Assembly: GCA_944333305.1 (NCBI GenBank)
Contig: CALVKV010000018.1
Location: forward strand, 1 to 16,701
Direction: 5' to 3'
Source of the DNA: an uncultured Bacilli bacterium
GTDB taxonomy: Bacteria; Bacillota_I; Bacilli_A; RF39; UBA660
Length of the DNA stretch: 16,701 bases
Shown here: one piece after another, positions 7,078 to 13,739 of the stretch
Position numbering within the stretch: the first letter of the stretch is position 1
Layout of the letters: each line of letters opens with the position of its first letter
The notes under the pieces: generated by a model
The model's input: the letters and a program-made list of their open reading frames with translations, nothing else
Databases searched by the model: none
Told to the model about the DNA's origin: nothing
Position numbers and translations under genes: made by a program

Positions 7078-7373
7078 CTAAATAATCGATTAAAGACACT
7101 AGCTCCTTCTTTATCTTTTTTACTATTATTCTCATCCATATAAGAAAAACCTTTAACAAGTCCTTTTATAGAAACATTACCAGCTAAAGTATCTAACTTA
7201 ACAAGTTCTAAATCTTCACCTTTAACAGCCAAATACCCCATAACAGTTTCAAGCAAAAACTCTTCATTATCAAAATTTTCTATTTTCTTAACTCCTGTAA
7301 TAAGCAAATTTTTTCTTTCCGTAATTGTAATACTATGATTATAATTATTAATGATTGCTTCCTTATTTTCCAT
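7074..7373 (-). CDS. yabP: Sporulation protein YabP
   Basis: A 99-residue protein of the YabP/YqfC family, acting in the mother cell during sporulation. Family landmarks are plain: NHSITITERKNLLITGVKKI, then the signature SF/ENFDNEEFLLETVMGYLA (about 33-50), then VSIKGLVKGFSYMDE and a short basic end FNRLFR. No signal peptide or membrane segment. The ATG at 7373 has AGGTGAT at the spacing common in this genome. It is the first gene of a yabP-yabQ pair, preceded by a sigma-E-like promoter and by the spoVG terminator, so its expression is probably separate from spoVG and specific to sporulation. Confidence 0.93.
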   Translation of the reverse strand: MENKEAIINNYNHSITITERKNLLITGVKKIENFDNEEFLLETVMGYLAVKGEDLELVKLDTLAGNVSIKGLVKGFSYMDENNSKKDKEGASVFNRLFR

Positions 7374-7388
7374 ATTATCACCTAATAA

Positions 7389-7417
7389 AGACTATGCAAT
7401 TACTAAAAATAATATGA
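7389..7417 (-). promoter_or_regulatory. Sigma-E-like promoter of yabP-yabQ
   Basis: On the minus strand, TCATATT (7411-7417) is a perfect fit to the sigma-E -35 consensus KMATATT, and CATAGTCT (7389-7396) fits 6 of 8 positions of CATACANT at a 14-nt spacing. The AGGTGA ribosome binding site starts only about 6 nt after the -10, giving a very short leader. Sigma-E control of yabP-yabQ is known in Bacillus. Confidence 0.6.
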
Positions 7418-7440
7418 AAAAAAGAAGAATTAATCTTCTT
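7415..7440 (-). terminator. Intrinsic terminator of spoVG
   Basis: A 7-bp stem AAGAAGA/TCTTCTT (7434-7440 with 7422-7428), loop of 5 that contains part of the spoVG stop codon, followed by a T-run on the minus strand. Confidence 0.7.
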
Positions 7441-7708
7441 TAGTATCTTCATCTTTAATGTTATTATAAGCTTCAATAATTTTATCTTGAAACATTGCTC
7501 TAACTTCTGGATTAATTGGATGCGCAATATCACGATACCCACCAGCTTGAGTTTTTCTACTAGGCATAGCAATAAATAAACCATTATCTCCTTCAATAAT
7601 TCTAATATCGTGTACAGCAAAAGAATCATCAAGTAAAACAGATGCTATACCTTTCATACGACTTCCTTCTTTTTCAATTTTACGTACATTTACAGATGTA
7701 ATTTTCAT
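7430..7708 (-). CDS. spoVG: SpoVG regulatory nucleic-acid-binding protein
   Basis: A 92-residue site-specific DNA/RNA-binding regulator, known in Bacillus for effects on septation and sporulation and in other Firmicutes for control of virulence and wall genes. The family is very conserved and the match is clear: [65 protein letters not shown]. The C-terminal acidic tail is shorter than in Bacillus. The ATG at 7708 has an AGGAGG site 6 nt upstream (7715-7720). It is transcribed alone, from a promoter at 7742-7770 to the terminator overlapping its stop codon. The purR-yabJ genes upstream and glmU downstream in Bacillus are absent. Confidence 0.97.
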   Translation of the reverse strand: MKITSVNVRKIEKEGSRMKGIASVLLDDSFAVHDIRIIEGDNGLFIAMPSRKTQAGGYRDIAHPINPEVRAMFQDKIIEAYNNIKDEDTKED

Positions 7709-7741
7709 ATGTAACCTCCTAATACTAAGTCTTATAAGTCA

Positions 7742-7770
7742 ATTCTATACCAGTTAAGTAACTTTTGCAA
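7742..7770 (-). promoter_or_regulatory. Promoter of spoVG
   Basis: On the minus strand, -35 TTGCAA (7765-7770) and -10 TAGAAT (7742-7747) are 17 nt apart, a fair sigma-A fit. The -10 contains the GAAT core of sigma-H promoters, which drive spoVG in Bacillus, but the sigma-H -35 (AGGA-type) is not visible here. Confidence 0.55.
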
Positions 7771-7826
7771 GTTATTTTTAATTACTTGTCAACCACTTTA
7801 CTAAAAATCATATCTAATTTATTTAA

Positions 7827-8042
7827 CTACTTAAGAATCTCTAAACTAGACGTTATTAAATCATTATATGAAAAAGACTTAATATTATCATCACCAACTA
7901 ACTTAACAACAAATATAGAATGATAAGTTTCTATTATCTTTCCATCAAATTCTGCTATTTGATTTCTACTACCATTAAATTTAAAATGAAGAGTTTTCCC
8001 TTCCTGTCTTTTAACCTCATCTCTTATTTTATCTACATTCAT
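7827..8042 (-). CDS. veg: Veg family protein
   Basis: A 71-residue protein matching Bacillus Veg (86 aa), a highly expressed protein reported to stimulate biofilm formation by interfering with SinR-type repression. Matching features: MNVDKIRDEVKRQEGKTLHF, the central NGSRNQIAEFDGKIIETYHS and FVVKL, and a C-terminal SFSYNDLITSSLEI. It is shorter at both ends than the Bacillus protein. It starts inside the end of yabG (ATGA overlap at 8039-8042), so its translation is coupled to yabG, unlike the free-standing veg of Bacillus. A link to the TasA-like genes in this window is attractive because Veg affects matrix genes in Bacillus, but it is only a suggestion. Confidence 0.88.
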   Translation of the reverse strand: MNVDKIRDEVKRQEGKTLHFKFNGSRNQIAEFDGKIIETYHSIFVVKLVGDDNIKSFSYNDLITSSLEILK

Positions 8043-8827
8043 CTAGGATACCCCACATACATAACACCATTAGTAATAATTCCCCCCATACCATCACTAC
8101 CATAATGAGTTTTAGAAAGCAATGATATTAAATCAATCTCTTTATTCTTGGGAGATAAAGCAATAGTACTAGCAATTATAGCAGGATCAAGAGCATGAAT
8201 ATTAATTCTTTTAGGACTAGAAGCAAAGTTAGCACCTGCTTTTATTAAATCTTCATAAAAAGACTGACAAGCACCCGCTATTATAATAAGCTTATCTTGA
8301 TTTCTTTCATACTCTCTAGCTTTAACAGTCGCCTTTACAAAATTAGAAGAATTCTGATAACTAGACAAAGTGTTTTTATCTTTATTTTTTTTAAATGAAT
8401 CATGTCCTGTAATAACCAAAATATCAGGCTTATATTTTTCTAAACAAGAAGTAATTTCTTTATCAAAATCCTCTTCATCTAAATTCACTCCATAAGCTTC
8501 CAGATGCATATCTTTATAAAAGTCTATACATCTTCTTAAATAATCATTATCACCATCAATATGTAAAATTTTTCCAGGTAAATAAAAATATTCACTACGG
8601 TCTAAATTCAACATATCTTTAATTTTCTTAGCATCACTTCTATCTTTATCATTATCTAAAACCAAAGAAACAGATTCCAAATCATCTAAATTACTATCAG
8701 CATAAAGCCTTACGTCAATACCTTTTAAATAAGCTATATCACCTTTAATATCAGCAATTATAAACAAAATATCATTATTATATGAATTTCTTGTAACATA
8801 ATCACCAACCTTAAACCCTTTAAACAT
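8039..8827 (-). CDS. yabG: Sporulation-specific protease YabG
   Basis: Protease that processes spore coat proteins (and germination proteins in clostridia). The 262-residue product matches YabG closely: KVGDYVTRNSYNNDILFIIA at the N-terminus, VRLYADSNLDDL, PGKILHIDGDNDYLRRCIDF, then YKPDILVITGHDSF (His in TGHD) and IIAGACQSFYEDLIKAGANF (Cys in GACQS), and NIHALDPA. The TGHD and GACQS motifs are the likely catalytic His and Cys. The open frame begins at a GTG (8836), but ATG 8827 has GGGTGA at the right spacing and fits the family N-terminus. It lies between ksgA and veg as in Bacillus and is preceded by a sporulation-type promoter. Confidence 0.95.
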   Translation of the reverse strand: MFKGFKVGDYVTRNSYNNDILFIIADIKGDIAYLKGIDVRLYADSNLDDLESVSLVLDNDKDRSDAKKIKDMLNLDRSEYFYLPGKILHIDGDNDYLRRCIDFYKDMHLEAYGVNLDEEDFDKEITSCLEKYKPDILVITGHDSFKKNKDKNTLSSYQNSSNFVKATVKAREYERNQDKLIIIAGACQSFYEDLIKAGANFASSPKRINIHALDPAIIASTIALSPKNKEIDLISLLSKTHYGSDGMGGIITNGVMYVGYPR

Positions 8828-8843
8828 ACATTTCACCCATTAA

Positions 8844-8871
8844 ATTATATGTTTAAAAGAAATAATTATGA
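8844..8871 (-). promoter_or_regulatory. Sporulation-sigma (E/K-like) promoter of yabG
   Basis: On the minus strand, TCATAAT (8865-8871, 6 of 7 to KMATATT) and CATATAAT (8844-8851, 7 of 8 to CATACANT) are 13 nt apart. The -10 also contains TATAAT but no sigma-A -35 lies 17 nt upstream. The ribosome binding site follows at the same very short distance as at yabP. Confidence 0.5.
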
Positions 8872-9669
8872 TTTTAAAGTATTAGCAATATCTACAAAGA
8901 TTTTATAATCTATTGCTTCAGCCCTGACATTTAAATCATAACCATATTTAGAAAGAACAGACTCTATTTTTTTTAAATCATATTTTTTCAAGTTATTACG
9001 TAAAGTTTTTCTCTTAAACTGAAAAGAGTCATGAACAAGTTCAATAAAAAAATCTAAATTATTTAACTTTTCTTTATTTTCCTTTTTAGTAAAAGAAACA
9101 ACAACACTATCTACATTAGGCCTAGGATGAAACTGATTACGATCAACAATAAACTCTTTTTTTATCAAAAAAAAGTAATTTAAAATAACTGTAAGAGCAT
9201 TATATTCTTTTTTAGAAACACTACTACAAAACCTATCACCAACTTCTTTTTGAACCATCATTACTATCTTTTCAAAAGGCAAATTACTAGAAATTAATTT
9301 AAATAAAATCGGTGTTGTTATATAATAAGGAACATTACTAACAAAATAAAGATTACCATAATTAAAACTATTTATATCATCATTTAAATTAGCTTTTAAA
9401 AAATCAGAAAATAATAGCTTTATATTATCAAAATCTTTAAATCTAAGTGAAAGAATATCCTCTAAACTAGTATCAATTTCATAAGCTAGTATTTTACTAT
9501 CTTTATAAATATCTGCAAGAACCACAGTTAAATTGCCACTTCCGGGACCAACTTCAATAATTAAAGAATTAGGTTTAACATCTGCTACAACAGCTATTTT
9601 CTTTATAATTGCTTTATTAGTCAAAAAATTCTGTCCAAACTTCTTCTTAAATTTAAAATCATCCATCAT
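8866..9669 (-). CDS. rsmA (ksgA): 16S rRNA (adenine1518-N6/adenine1519-N6)-dimethyltransferase
   Basis: Methylates two adjacent adenines in the 3' terminal hairpin of 16S rRNA with S-adenosylmethionine, as a late check on 30S assembly. Motifs: KKKFGQNFL at the N-terminus, SAM-binding EVGPGSGNLT, AYEID, the NVPYYITTPILF catalytic motif (NxPY), and FHPRPNVDSVVV before the C-terminal helical domain. The reading frame has an ATG at 9684, but the promoter (9692-9720) predicts a transcript start near 9685, leaving no leader. I therefore place the start at 9669; ATG 9666 next to it is equally possible, with AAAGTGG just upstream as ribosome binding site. Use of 9684 would need leaderless translation. 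Confidence 0.94.
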   Translation of the reverse strand: MMDDFKFKKKFGQNFLTNKAIIKKIAVVADVKPNSLIIEVGPGSGNLTVVLADIYKDSKILAYEIDTSLEDILSLRFKDFDNIKLLFSDFLKANLNDDINSFNYGNLYFVSNVPYYITTPILFKLISSNLPFEKIVMMVQKEVGDRFCSSVSKKEYNALTVILNYFFLIKKEFIVDRNQFHPRPNVDSVVVSFTKKENKEKLNNLDFFIELVHDSFQFKRKTLRNNLKKYDLKKIESVLSKYGYDLNVRAEAIDYKIFVDIANTLKS

Positions 9670-9691
9670 ACCACTTTCTTTCATATTACAA

Positions 9692-9720
9692 ATTATATTA
9701 ACAGATTAAATAAATGTAAA
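9692..9720 (-). promoter_or_regulatory. Strong sigma-A promoter of ksgA
   Basis: On the minus strand, -35 TTTACA (9715-9720), 17 nt, and a perfect -10 TATAAT (9692-9697). It starts only 2 nt after the preceding terminator T-run. Confidence 0.75.
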
Positions 9721-9721
9721 G

Positions 9722-9758
9722 AAAAAAGTCTAAGCTTTCTTTTTATCATTAGACTTTT
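9722..9758 (-). terminator. Intrinsic terminator of the sipW operon
   Basis: A perfect 10-bp stem AAAAGTCTAA/TTAGACTTTT (9749-9758 with 9724-9733), loop of 15, followed by T residues on the minus strand (9722-9727). The stem contains the stop codon of the last gene. Confidence 0.8.
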
Positions 9759-10188
9759 CTCCTATTTTTTTATCTTTCTCTCTAAACATAAATAAAATAT
9801 CTGCAATTATCAAACCATATAACATTATCTTTATATAAGGTAAGAAATTATCAAAGAAATTAAAATCTATACCATATCCATATTTAGCATTTAAAACCAT
9901 ATTAGTATCAAAAATTGCTCTACAACCTACAAGAATAATGGTAATAAACACTAAACAACAAGTTAAATTATAAAACAAATTTTTAGAAATTCCCACTTGC
10001 TTTAAAATCATATTAACGATAAATAAAACTAATAAAATTGTAAAGGGAATAAATTGTGGTATAACACTCGTCATATCTTTTTCTAATCGTATATTCATTC
10101 TAATTAATATAAATAAAGTTAATCCAAAAGCTCCAATTAAAAGAAGAAACTTAAGACCATAAAATAAACCATTAAATATTCTTTTCAT
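9730..10188 (-). CDS. Hypothetical membrane protein, last gene of the sipW operon
   Basis: I do not recognise this 152-residue protein. It has four predicted membrane segments (about 10-28, 42-62, 72-92 and 111-133), a short loop with KYGYGIDFNFFDNFLP before the last one, and a lysine-rich cytoplasmic tail ending DKKKA. The ATG at 10188 has a strong AGGAGG inside the last codons of the upstream gene, which stops at 10190-10192, so the two are tightly coupled. The stop codon lies inside the operon terminator. Its context (sipW, TasA-like protein, anchored protein) points to a role in export, anchoring or control of the fibre made by the TasA-like proteins, but nothing in the sequence names a function. 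Confidence 0.75.
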   Translation of the reverse strand: MKRIFNGLFYGLKFLLLIGAFGLTLFILIRMNIRLEKDMTSVIPQFIPFTILLVLFIVNMILKQVGISKNLFYNLTCCLVFITIILVGCRAIFDTNMVLNAKYGYGIDFNFFDNFLPYIKIMLYGLIIADILFMFREKDKKIGEKSNDKKKA

Positions 10189-10189
10189 C

Positions 10190-10879
10190 TTAACCTCCTA
10201 CCACTACACTTCTAAACCAATTTGATACTTCTACAAGTAAGTCTAATGAATTAGAATAACTATTCATTGTATCAGAATAACTATCACTAACTAAGTTAAA
10301 AAAGTTATTCTTATTGGCTTGCGTAGTAAAATAATAATGATCTGAATTTTCAAGATTACTTTGAACATAATCAGTAGAAGATAATAAATTATCAACATTC
10401 ATATCAATATATGGCTTCACCAAATTAAAATTAGGTAACATTGCAACTGTATCAGTATTAAACATAGATTTTACTTGCATAACTAAACAACCATTAAGTA
10501 TTTCATTTTTATAATCAACAACAAAATTGTAACTATCATTAATACCAATCTCATCAAGATTTAAATAATGCATCATTGTATCACCTTCAATAATATCAAG
10601 ACAAGACTGCAATTTAGCTTGCGCTGTATTAAGGCCATAAACATTCAAAGACCCCGTATAAGTAGATTGATTATAAACATTTATATTATTTCTAATTATT
10701 TCTATTTTATTTTCTATACTAGCTTTACTAGTATCATTATAAGAACTAACATCAACAACTTGAGATAATTCTTGTGCATGATAGAAATTTATAAAAAGCA
10801 AGAAAAAAGCTAATCCAAAAATTAATCCCGTAAACGTATAAGCAAACATATTAACATATTCTAATAATATTTTTTTCAT
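10190..10879 (-). CDS. Hypothetical membrane-anchored extracellular protein in the sipW operon
   Basis: A 229-residue protein with no family I recognise. One N-terminal membrane helix (about 10-31, FAYTFTGLIFGLAFFLLFI) is followed by an extracytoplasmic domain rich in Asn, Ser, Tyr and Asp, with segments such as YTGSLNVYGLNTAQAKLQSC and LNLDEIGINDSYNFVVDYKN. Two cysteines (CLDI and GCLV) could form a disulfide outside the cell. There is a mildly hydrophobic end (WFRSVVVGG). It does not show the signal-cleavage AAF motif of the TasA-like proteins, so it probably stays anchored. It overlaps the upstream gene by 4 nt (ATGA at 10876-10879) and carries the ribosome binding site of the downstream gene. 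It may be an anchor or assembly factor for the fibre; this is inferred from context only. Confidence 0.75.
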   Translation of the reverse strand: MKKILLEYVNMFAYTFTGLIFGLAFFLLFINFYHAQELSQVVDVSSYNDTSKASIENKIEIIRNNINVYNQSTYTGSLNVYGLNTAQAKLQSCLDIIEGDTMMHYLNLDEIGINDSYNFVVDYKNEILNGCLVMQVKSMFNTDTVAMLPNFNLVKPYIDMNVDNLLSSTDYVQSNLENSDHYYFTTQANKNNFFNLVSDSYSDTMNSYSNSLDLLVEVSNWFRSVVVGG

Positions 10880-11421
10880 AAATCTTCCTCCATTTGTACA
10901 TTAATATTAAAATGATAATATTTATTCTGCCAATCAGTATTAGCCGAAGACTCTGCTACATAAATACGTAATTGATAATTATTAGTATGGCCAGATAAAA
11001 TATTTCTAGTATCTAAAACATTATTTTTAATATCGCTTAAATCTCCACTTTTAATAACAGTACCATTTAAAGATAATTGATAACGTAATTGATTCCTAGA
11101 AAGCAATTCTTTACTACTATAAGAAACATCATCACTAATAATAGCATCTTCCAACAAGACATTATAAATAGTAGAGTTTTCACCATTATTTACAACTGTA
11201 AATTCATAAGGTGTTAAGCTTTTAGCAGTTTCATCATCCAAAGGAATCAAACCACTCTCATCAATTACATTATTGCTATTGCTTAATTGAACATTAATAT
11301 TACCTGTAGTATTACTAGTACCAGTACTATTGTAAAAAAATTTATACCACAACATAGAAGTTCCAAAAATAAAAGCAAATAAAGCAACACCTGCTAAAAC
11401 TAATAAGATTACTTTTTTCAT
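10876..11421 (-). CDS. Divergent TasA-like protein in the sipW operon (possible minor or anchoring subunit)
   Basis: A 181-residue protein with an N-terminal hydrophobic helix (about 4-27) and an extracytoplasmic domain. It resembles the four upstream TasA-like proteins in two blocks: IPLDDETAKSLTPYEFTVVN (like the block ending NQYFDFTV in the others) and NYQLRIYVAES (like SYRLRMWVA), followed by a closing strand FNINVQM (like LRVNVYG). The Ala-Ala-Phe cleavage motif of the others is replaced by a sequence with SMLWYKFFY, so SipW cleavage is doubtful. This suggests a TasA-type fold kept in the membrane, perhaps the base or anchor of the fibre, comparable in role to TapA of Bacillus. It overlaps sipW (ATGA, 11418-11421) and the next gene by 4 nt each. 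Confidence 0.65.
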   Translation of the reverse strand: MKKVILLVLAGVALFAFIFGTSMLWYKFFYNSTGTSNTTGNINVQLSNSNNVIDESGLIPLDDETAKSLTPYEFTVVNNGENSTIYNVLLEDAIISDDVSYSSKELLSRNQLRYQLSLNGTVIKSGDLSDIKNNVLDTRNILSGHTNNYQLRIYVAESSANTDWQNKYYHFNINVQMEEDL

Positions 11422-12083
11422 TTTTTAAACCTTCCTCTCTTTTCTTTCTTAAAATTATTATCTATTTCCTTACTCTTATCTTTACCATTAGAAGATTTAA
11501 TAGTTTTAACTAATTTATATATATCATAACCAATAATCATAACAGCAGGTACAATAATAATTGCAACCCATCCTAATACAGAACTAAGATAATATTGAAT
11601 ATAACCAATTTTAGGAATTCTAAATAATACTCTACCATATATTTCATTAAAACTTATTCTCGAAGAATCTTGCGTATTATTATTATCTCCCTTAGTAGTA
11701 AACAAATATTCCCCACTACTTGTTTTTTCTATATCTACAATCCTATGAGTAACAAGAACTCCAGAATATCTATAATCTGTAGAATTAAAAGTTACTATAT
11801 CTTCCTTTTCAATTTCTTCGGGATTATCTACTCTCATCGTAACAACAACATCTAATACATTAATAGTTGGAACCATAGATGGACTAACTATTGTATAAGC
11901 AGAAAACAAATCTTTTTTATTATTACCAGACTTCAAATTATATTGCTTATCAATAAAATTAACTACAAATACTAAGAAAACAATAATCATTATTAAACAA
12001 ATAGAATACATCAATACTGTTGCAATAAAATGAAATACTTTTCTTAAAGTAGTCAACCATTGCTTAACTTTTTCTTTTTTCAA
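11418..12083 (-). CDS. sipW: SipW-type (ER-type) signal peptidase I
   Basis: Membrane serine protease that cleaves the special signal peptides of TasA/camelysin proteins. The 221-residue product has an N-terminal membrane helix (about 19-44), SPSMVPT with nucleophile Ser69, VTHRI with His113 in place of the usual bacterial lysine (the SipW/ER-type mark), and TKGDNN with Asp133. A second membrane helix lies near 168-190 and the tail is basic. The frame is open to a GTG at 12095, but the TTG at 12083 has GGTGAT at exactly the distance seen at tilS, dusB and yabP, so I choose it. It heads a tightly overlapping four-gene unit ending at 9722. Its substrates are most likely the four TasA-like proteins just upstream. 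Confidence 0.92.
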   Translation of the reverse strand: MKKEKVKQWLTTLRKVFHFIATVLMYSICLIMIIVFLVFVVNFIDKQYNLKSGNNKKDLFSAYTIVSPSMVPTINVLDVVVTMRVDNPEEIEKEDIVTFNSTDYRYSGVLVTHRIVDIEKTSSGEYLFTTKGDNNNTQDSSRISFNEIYGRVLFRIPKIGYIQYYLSSVLGWVAIIIVPAVMIIGYDIYKLVKTIKSSNGKDKSKEIDNNFKKEKRGRFKK

Positions 12084-12301
12084 GCTATCACCCACTTATT
12101 ATTCTTACTATATAAAATCACAAATGAACAAAGGAACAAAACTAACTTTGTCCTTCCAAATAATTGCTTTTCAAATTTCCCTTGTTATAAACAGATGGCT
12201 AACTCTATCTACAACTACATTCTATCAAAAGAATAGATATATTTCTATACTTTTAAAATAACTTTACAAGACATGTAAACAAAGGAAATAAAGAAACAAC
12301 T
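12084..12301 (-). other. 218-nt leader between the TasA-like genes and sipW, with weak hairpins
   Basis: No gene is seen. Just after the TasA-like stop codon, TTTACA/TGTAAA (12274-12279 with 12263-12268) forms a 6-bp hairpin followed by GTTATTTT, a weak terminator. Nearer sipW, a hairpin at 12131-12155 (AAGGA-CAAA paired with TTTG-TTCCTT, one bulge) lacks a good T-run. No clear sigma-A promoter was found. Partial readthrough from the TasA-like gene into sipW is the simplest reading. Confidence 0.4.
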
Positions 12302-12937
12302 TTATTCATCTAAATCAACCTTCGCCTTAATAGATACCTTGACTCCAAAAGTTTTTTCTAATTCACCAACCTCTGTATTTTCATCTACCCACATTCTTAA
12401 ACGATATTTAATAACAGCACTCTTATTTAACGAATCACTATCTAGTAACATACTTCCTGCCATAGTACCTAAATCAGTACTTTCAGTAAGTGGTGTAAAA
12501 TGCTTAGGAGCCATGACCTCTTCATATTTATTATTATTCATTTTCTCTAAATACAATTTAACTTCATCATTATTAAGTGTAGAATTTTCAAGCTTCTCAG
12601 CGGCAATTTCATAATTAGTAACAACATCTCCTGTAATATTTGCTTCAACAGTAAAATCAAAATATTGGTTTTCATCTGTCAAGATTTTACCAGCCTCATC
12701 ATTCATAGGATAAGCATTAGTTATGTTGATACCATTTGTATTTTCTGTATAATCTAAATAAATATTACCTGTACTTATAGTATTAAAATTACTACCATTT
12801 TCTTTAGTATAAGTAAAAGTTGCCATGGATATACCTATTACCATAACAATAAATATAAACAAACAAACAATAATAATAAATAACTTATTGTTTGACTCTT
12901 TCTTTATAGATTCATCTTCATAATTATTATTATCCAT
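12302..12937 (-). CDS. TasA/camelysin-like secreted protein, paralog 1 (most diverged of the four)
   Basis: A 211-residue protein of the TasA/CalY type with a SipW-class signal: a charged N-terminus (MDNNNYEDESIKKESNNK), a hydrophobic core, and the cleavage region GISMATFTYTKENGSNFNTI. The mature part has the shared blocks STGNIYLDYTENTNGINITN, NQYFDFTVEANITG, VKLYLEKMN and YRLRMWVDENTEVGE. Family members form extracellular fibres (TasA of Bacillus) or cell-surface protein layers (camelysin). The frame is open to 12973, but ATG 12937 has GAGGGTG 6 nt upstream and is the likely start. It differs from paralogs 2-4 by a longer charged N-terminus and a Thr in the cleavage motif (ATF rather than AAF). 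It has its own promoter and lies next to sipW. Confidence 0.85.
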   Translation of the reverse strand: MDNNNYEDESIKKESNNKLFIIIVCLFIFIVMVIGISMATFTYTKENGSNFNTISTGNIYLDYTENTNGINITNAYPMNDEAGKILTDENQYFDFTVEANITGDVVTNYEIAAEKLENSTLNNDEVKLYLEKMNNNKYEEVMAPKHFTPLTESTDLGTMAGSMLLDSDSLNKSAVIKYRLRMWVDENTEVGELEKTFGVKVSIKAKVDLDE

Positions 12938-12961
12938 AATAACACCCTCTATCTTAAAGTA

Positions 12962-12990
12962 ATTGTACCACACTAATTTTTTTAGGTAAA
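12962..12990 (-). promoter_or_regulatory. Promoter of TasA-like paralog 1
   Basis: On the minus strand, -35 TTTACC (12985-12990), 17 nt, and extended -10 TGG-TACAAT (TACAAT at 12962-12967). It begins right after the T-run of the preceding terminator. Confidence 0.65.
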
Positions 12991-12991
12991 G

Positions 12992-13013
12992 AAAAAGTGT
13001 AGTTTATCTACAC
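12992..13013 (-). terminator. Intrinsic terminator after TasA-like paralog 2
   Basis: A perfect 6-bp stem GTGTAG/CTACAC (13008-13013 with 12997-13002), loop of 5, followed by TTTTTC on the minus strand. Confidence 0.7.
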
Positions 13014-13021
13014 CATTACAC

Positions 13022-13633
13022 TTAAACTGACATATTACCATAGACATTTATTCTCAACGCATAAGACATACTTTCTTCTTCAGGAAGAACATAATCTGAT
13101 GCAACCCACATTCTTAAACGATAACTACGACTTCCAGTTTCCGTAAAATTATCTTGTAAAATTATATACTGATTATCAGGAACATAAGAAATGTTATTAG
13201 TTGATTTCAAATTGGAAATTTTTGTAGGAGCTACAACTTGACTTTCTCTATTACCATCGATACTAGTTAAATAAACCTTTACTCCTTCATCTGGTAGAGT
13301 ACTATTATCTTGAACTTTAACACCAGCGACTACATAATCAACAATAGTATTTCCACTCATAGAAGCACTTACAGTAAAATCAAAATATTGGTTAGTACCA
13401 GAAAGTGCCATACCAATAGCATCTGTAGTAGGATAGGCATCTGTTAAATAGATACCATTATTATTTTCACTATAACTCATTGTAATAGTACCAGTAGAAA
13501 TTCTATTAACCTCATCACCTACTTTAGAATAATAAAAAGCCGCATAACTAACACCAATAACAGCTATCAATAATAAAATAATTGCAATAATCGTTAATAA
13601 AAAAGACTTAGATTTAATTTTACTATCATTCAT
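13022..13633 (-). CDS. TasA/camelysin-like secreted protein, paralog 2
   Basis: A 203-residue TasA-like protein. Its SipW-class signal region comprises MNDSKIKSKSFLLT, a hydrophobic core and VIGVSYAAFYYSKVGDEVNR, with cleavage expected near the AAF. The mature domain has STGTITMSYSENNNGIYLTD, a conserved Pro-Thr turn, NQYFDFTVSASMSG, VKVYLTSIDGN, the VVAPTKISNL block and SYRLRMWVASDY, and ends in LRINVYGNMSV. The predicted fold is a beta-sandwich able to polymerise, judging from the family. ATG 13633 has GGAGG at good spacing. It has its own promoter and terminator, so it is transcribed alone. It is clearly closer to paralogs 3 and 4 in the AAF motif, in length and in the VYLTS and APTKIS blocks than paralog 1 is. 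Confidence 0.87.
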   Translation of the reverse strand: MNDSKIKSKSFLLTIIAIILLLIAVIGVSYAAFYYSKVGDEVNRISTGTITMSYSENNNGIYLTDAYPTTDAIGMALSGTNQYFDFTVSASMSGNTIVDYVVAGVKVQDNSTLPDEGVKVYLTSIDGNRESQVVAPTKISNLKSTNNISYVPDNQYIILQDNFTETGSRSYRLRMWVASDYVLPEEESMSYALRINVYGNMSV

Positions 13634-13658
13634 ACTTTAGCCTCCATATCTATAATAA

Positions 13659-13687
13659 AATATAACATAAACAACTTAGATAAGCAA
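13659..13687 (-). promoter_or_regulatory. Promoter of TasA-like paralog 2
   Basis: On the minus strand, -35 TTGCTT (13682-13687), 17 nt, and extended -10 TGT-TATATT (TATATT at 13659-13664). Confidence 0.6.
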
Positions 13688-13697
13688 GAAAGCAAAA

Positions 13698-13734
13698 AGA
13701 AAAAGTGTAATTTACACGTTCTTAAACTACACTT
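13698..13734 (-). terminator. Intrinsic terminator after TasA-like paralog 3
   Basis: A 12-bp stem with one G-U pair, AAGTGTAGTTTA/TAAATTACACTT (13723-13734 with 13703-13714), loop of 8, followed by TTTCTTTTTG on the minus strand. Confidence 0.75.
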
Positions 13735-13739
13735 CAAAA

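Noticed and set aside
7378..7632. 84-codon ORF overlapping spoVG in another frame
   Set aside because: It lies almost wholly within the highly conserved spoVG and has no recognisable domain or ribosome binding site.
12339..12614. 91-codon plus-strand ORF antisense to TasA-like paralog 1
   Set aside because: It mirrors a real coding frame, with no start signal and no domain.
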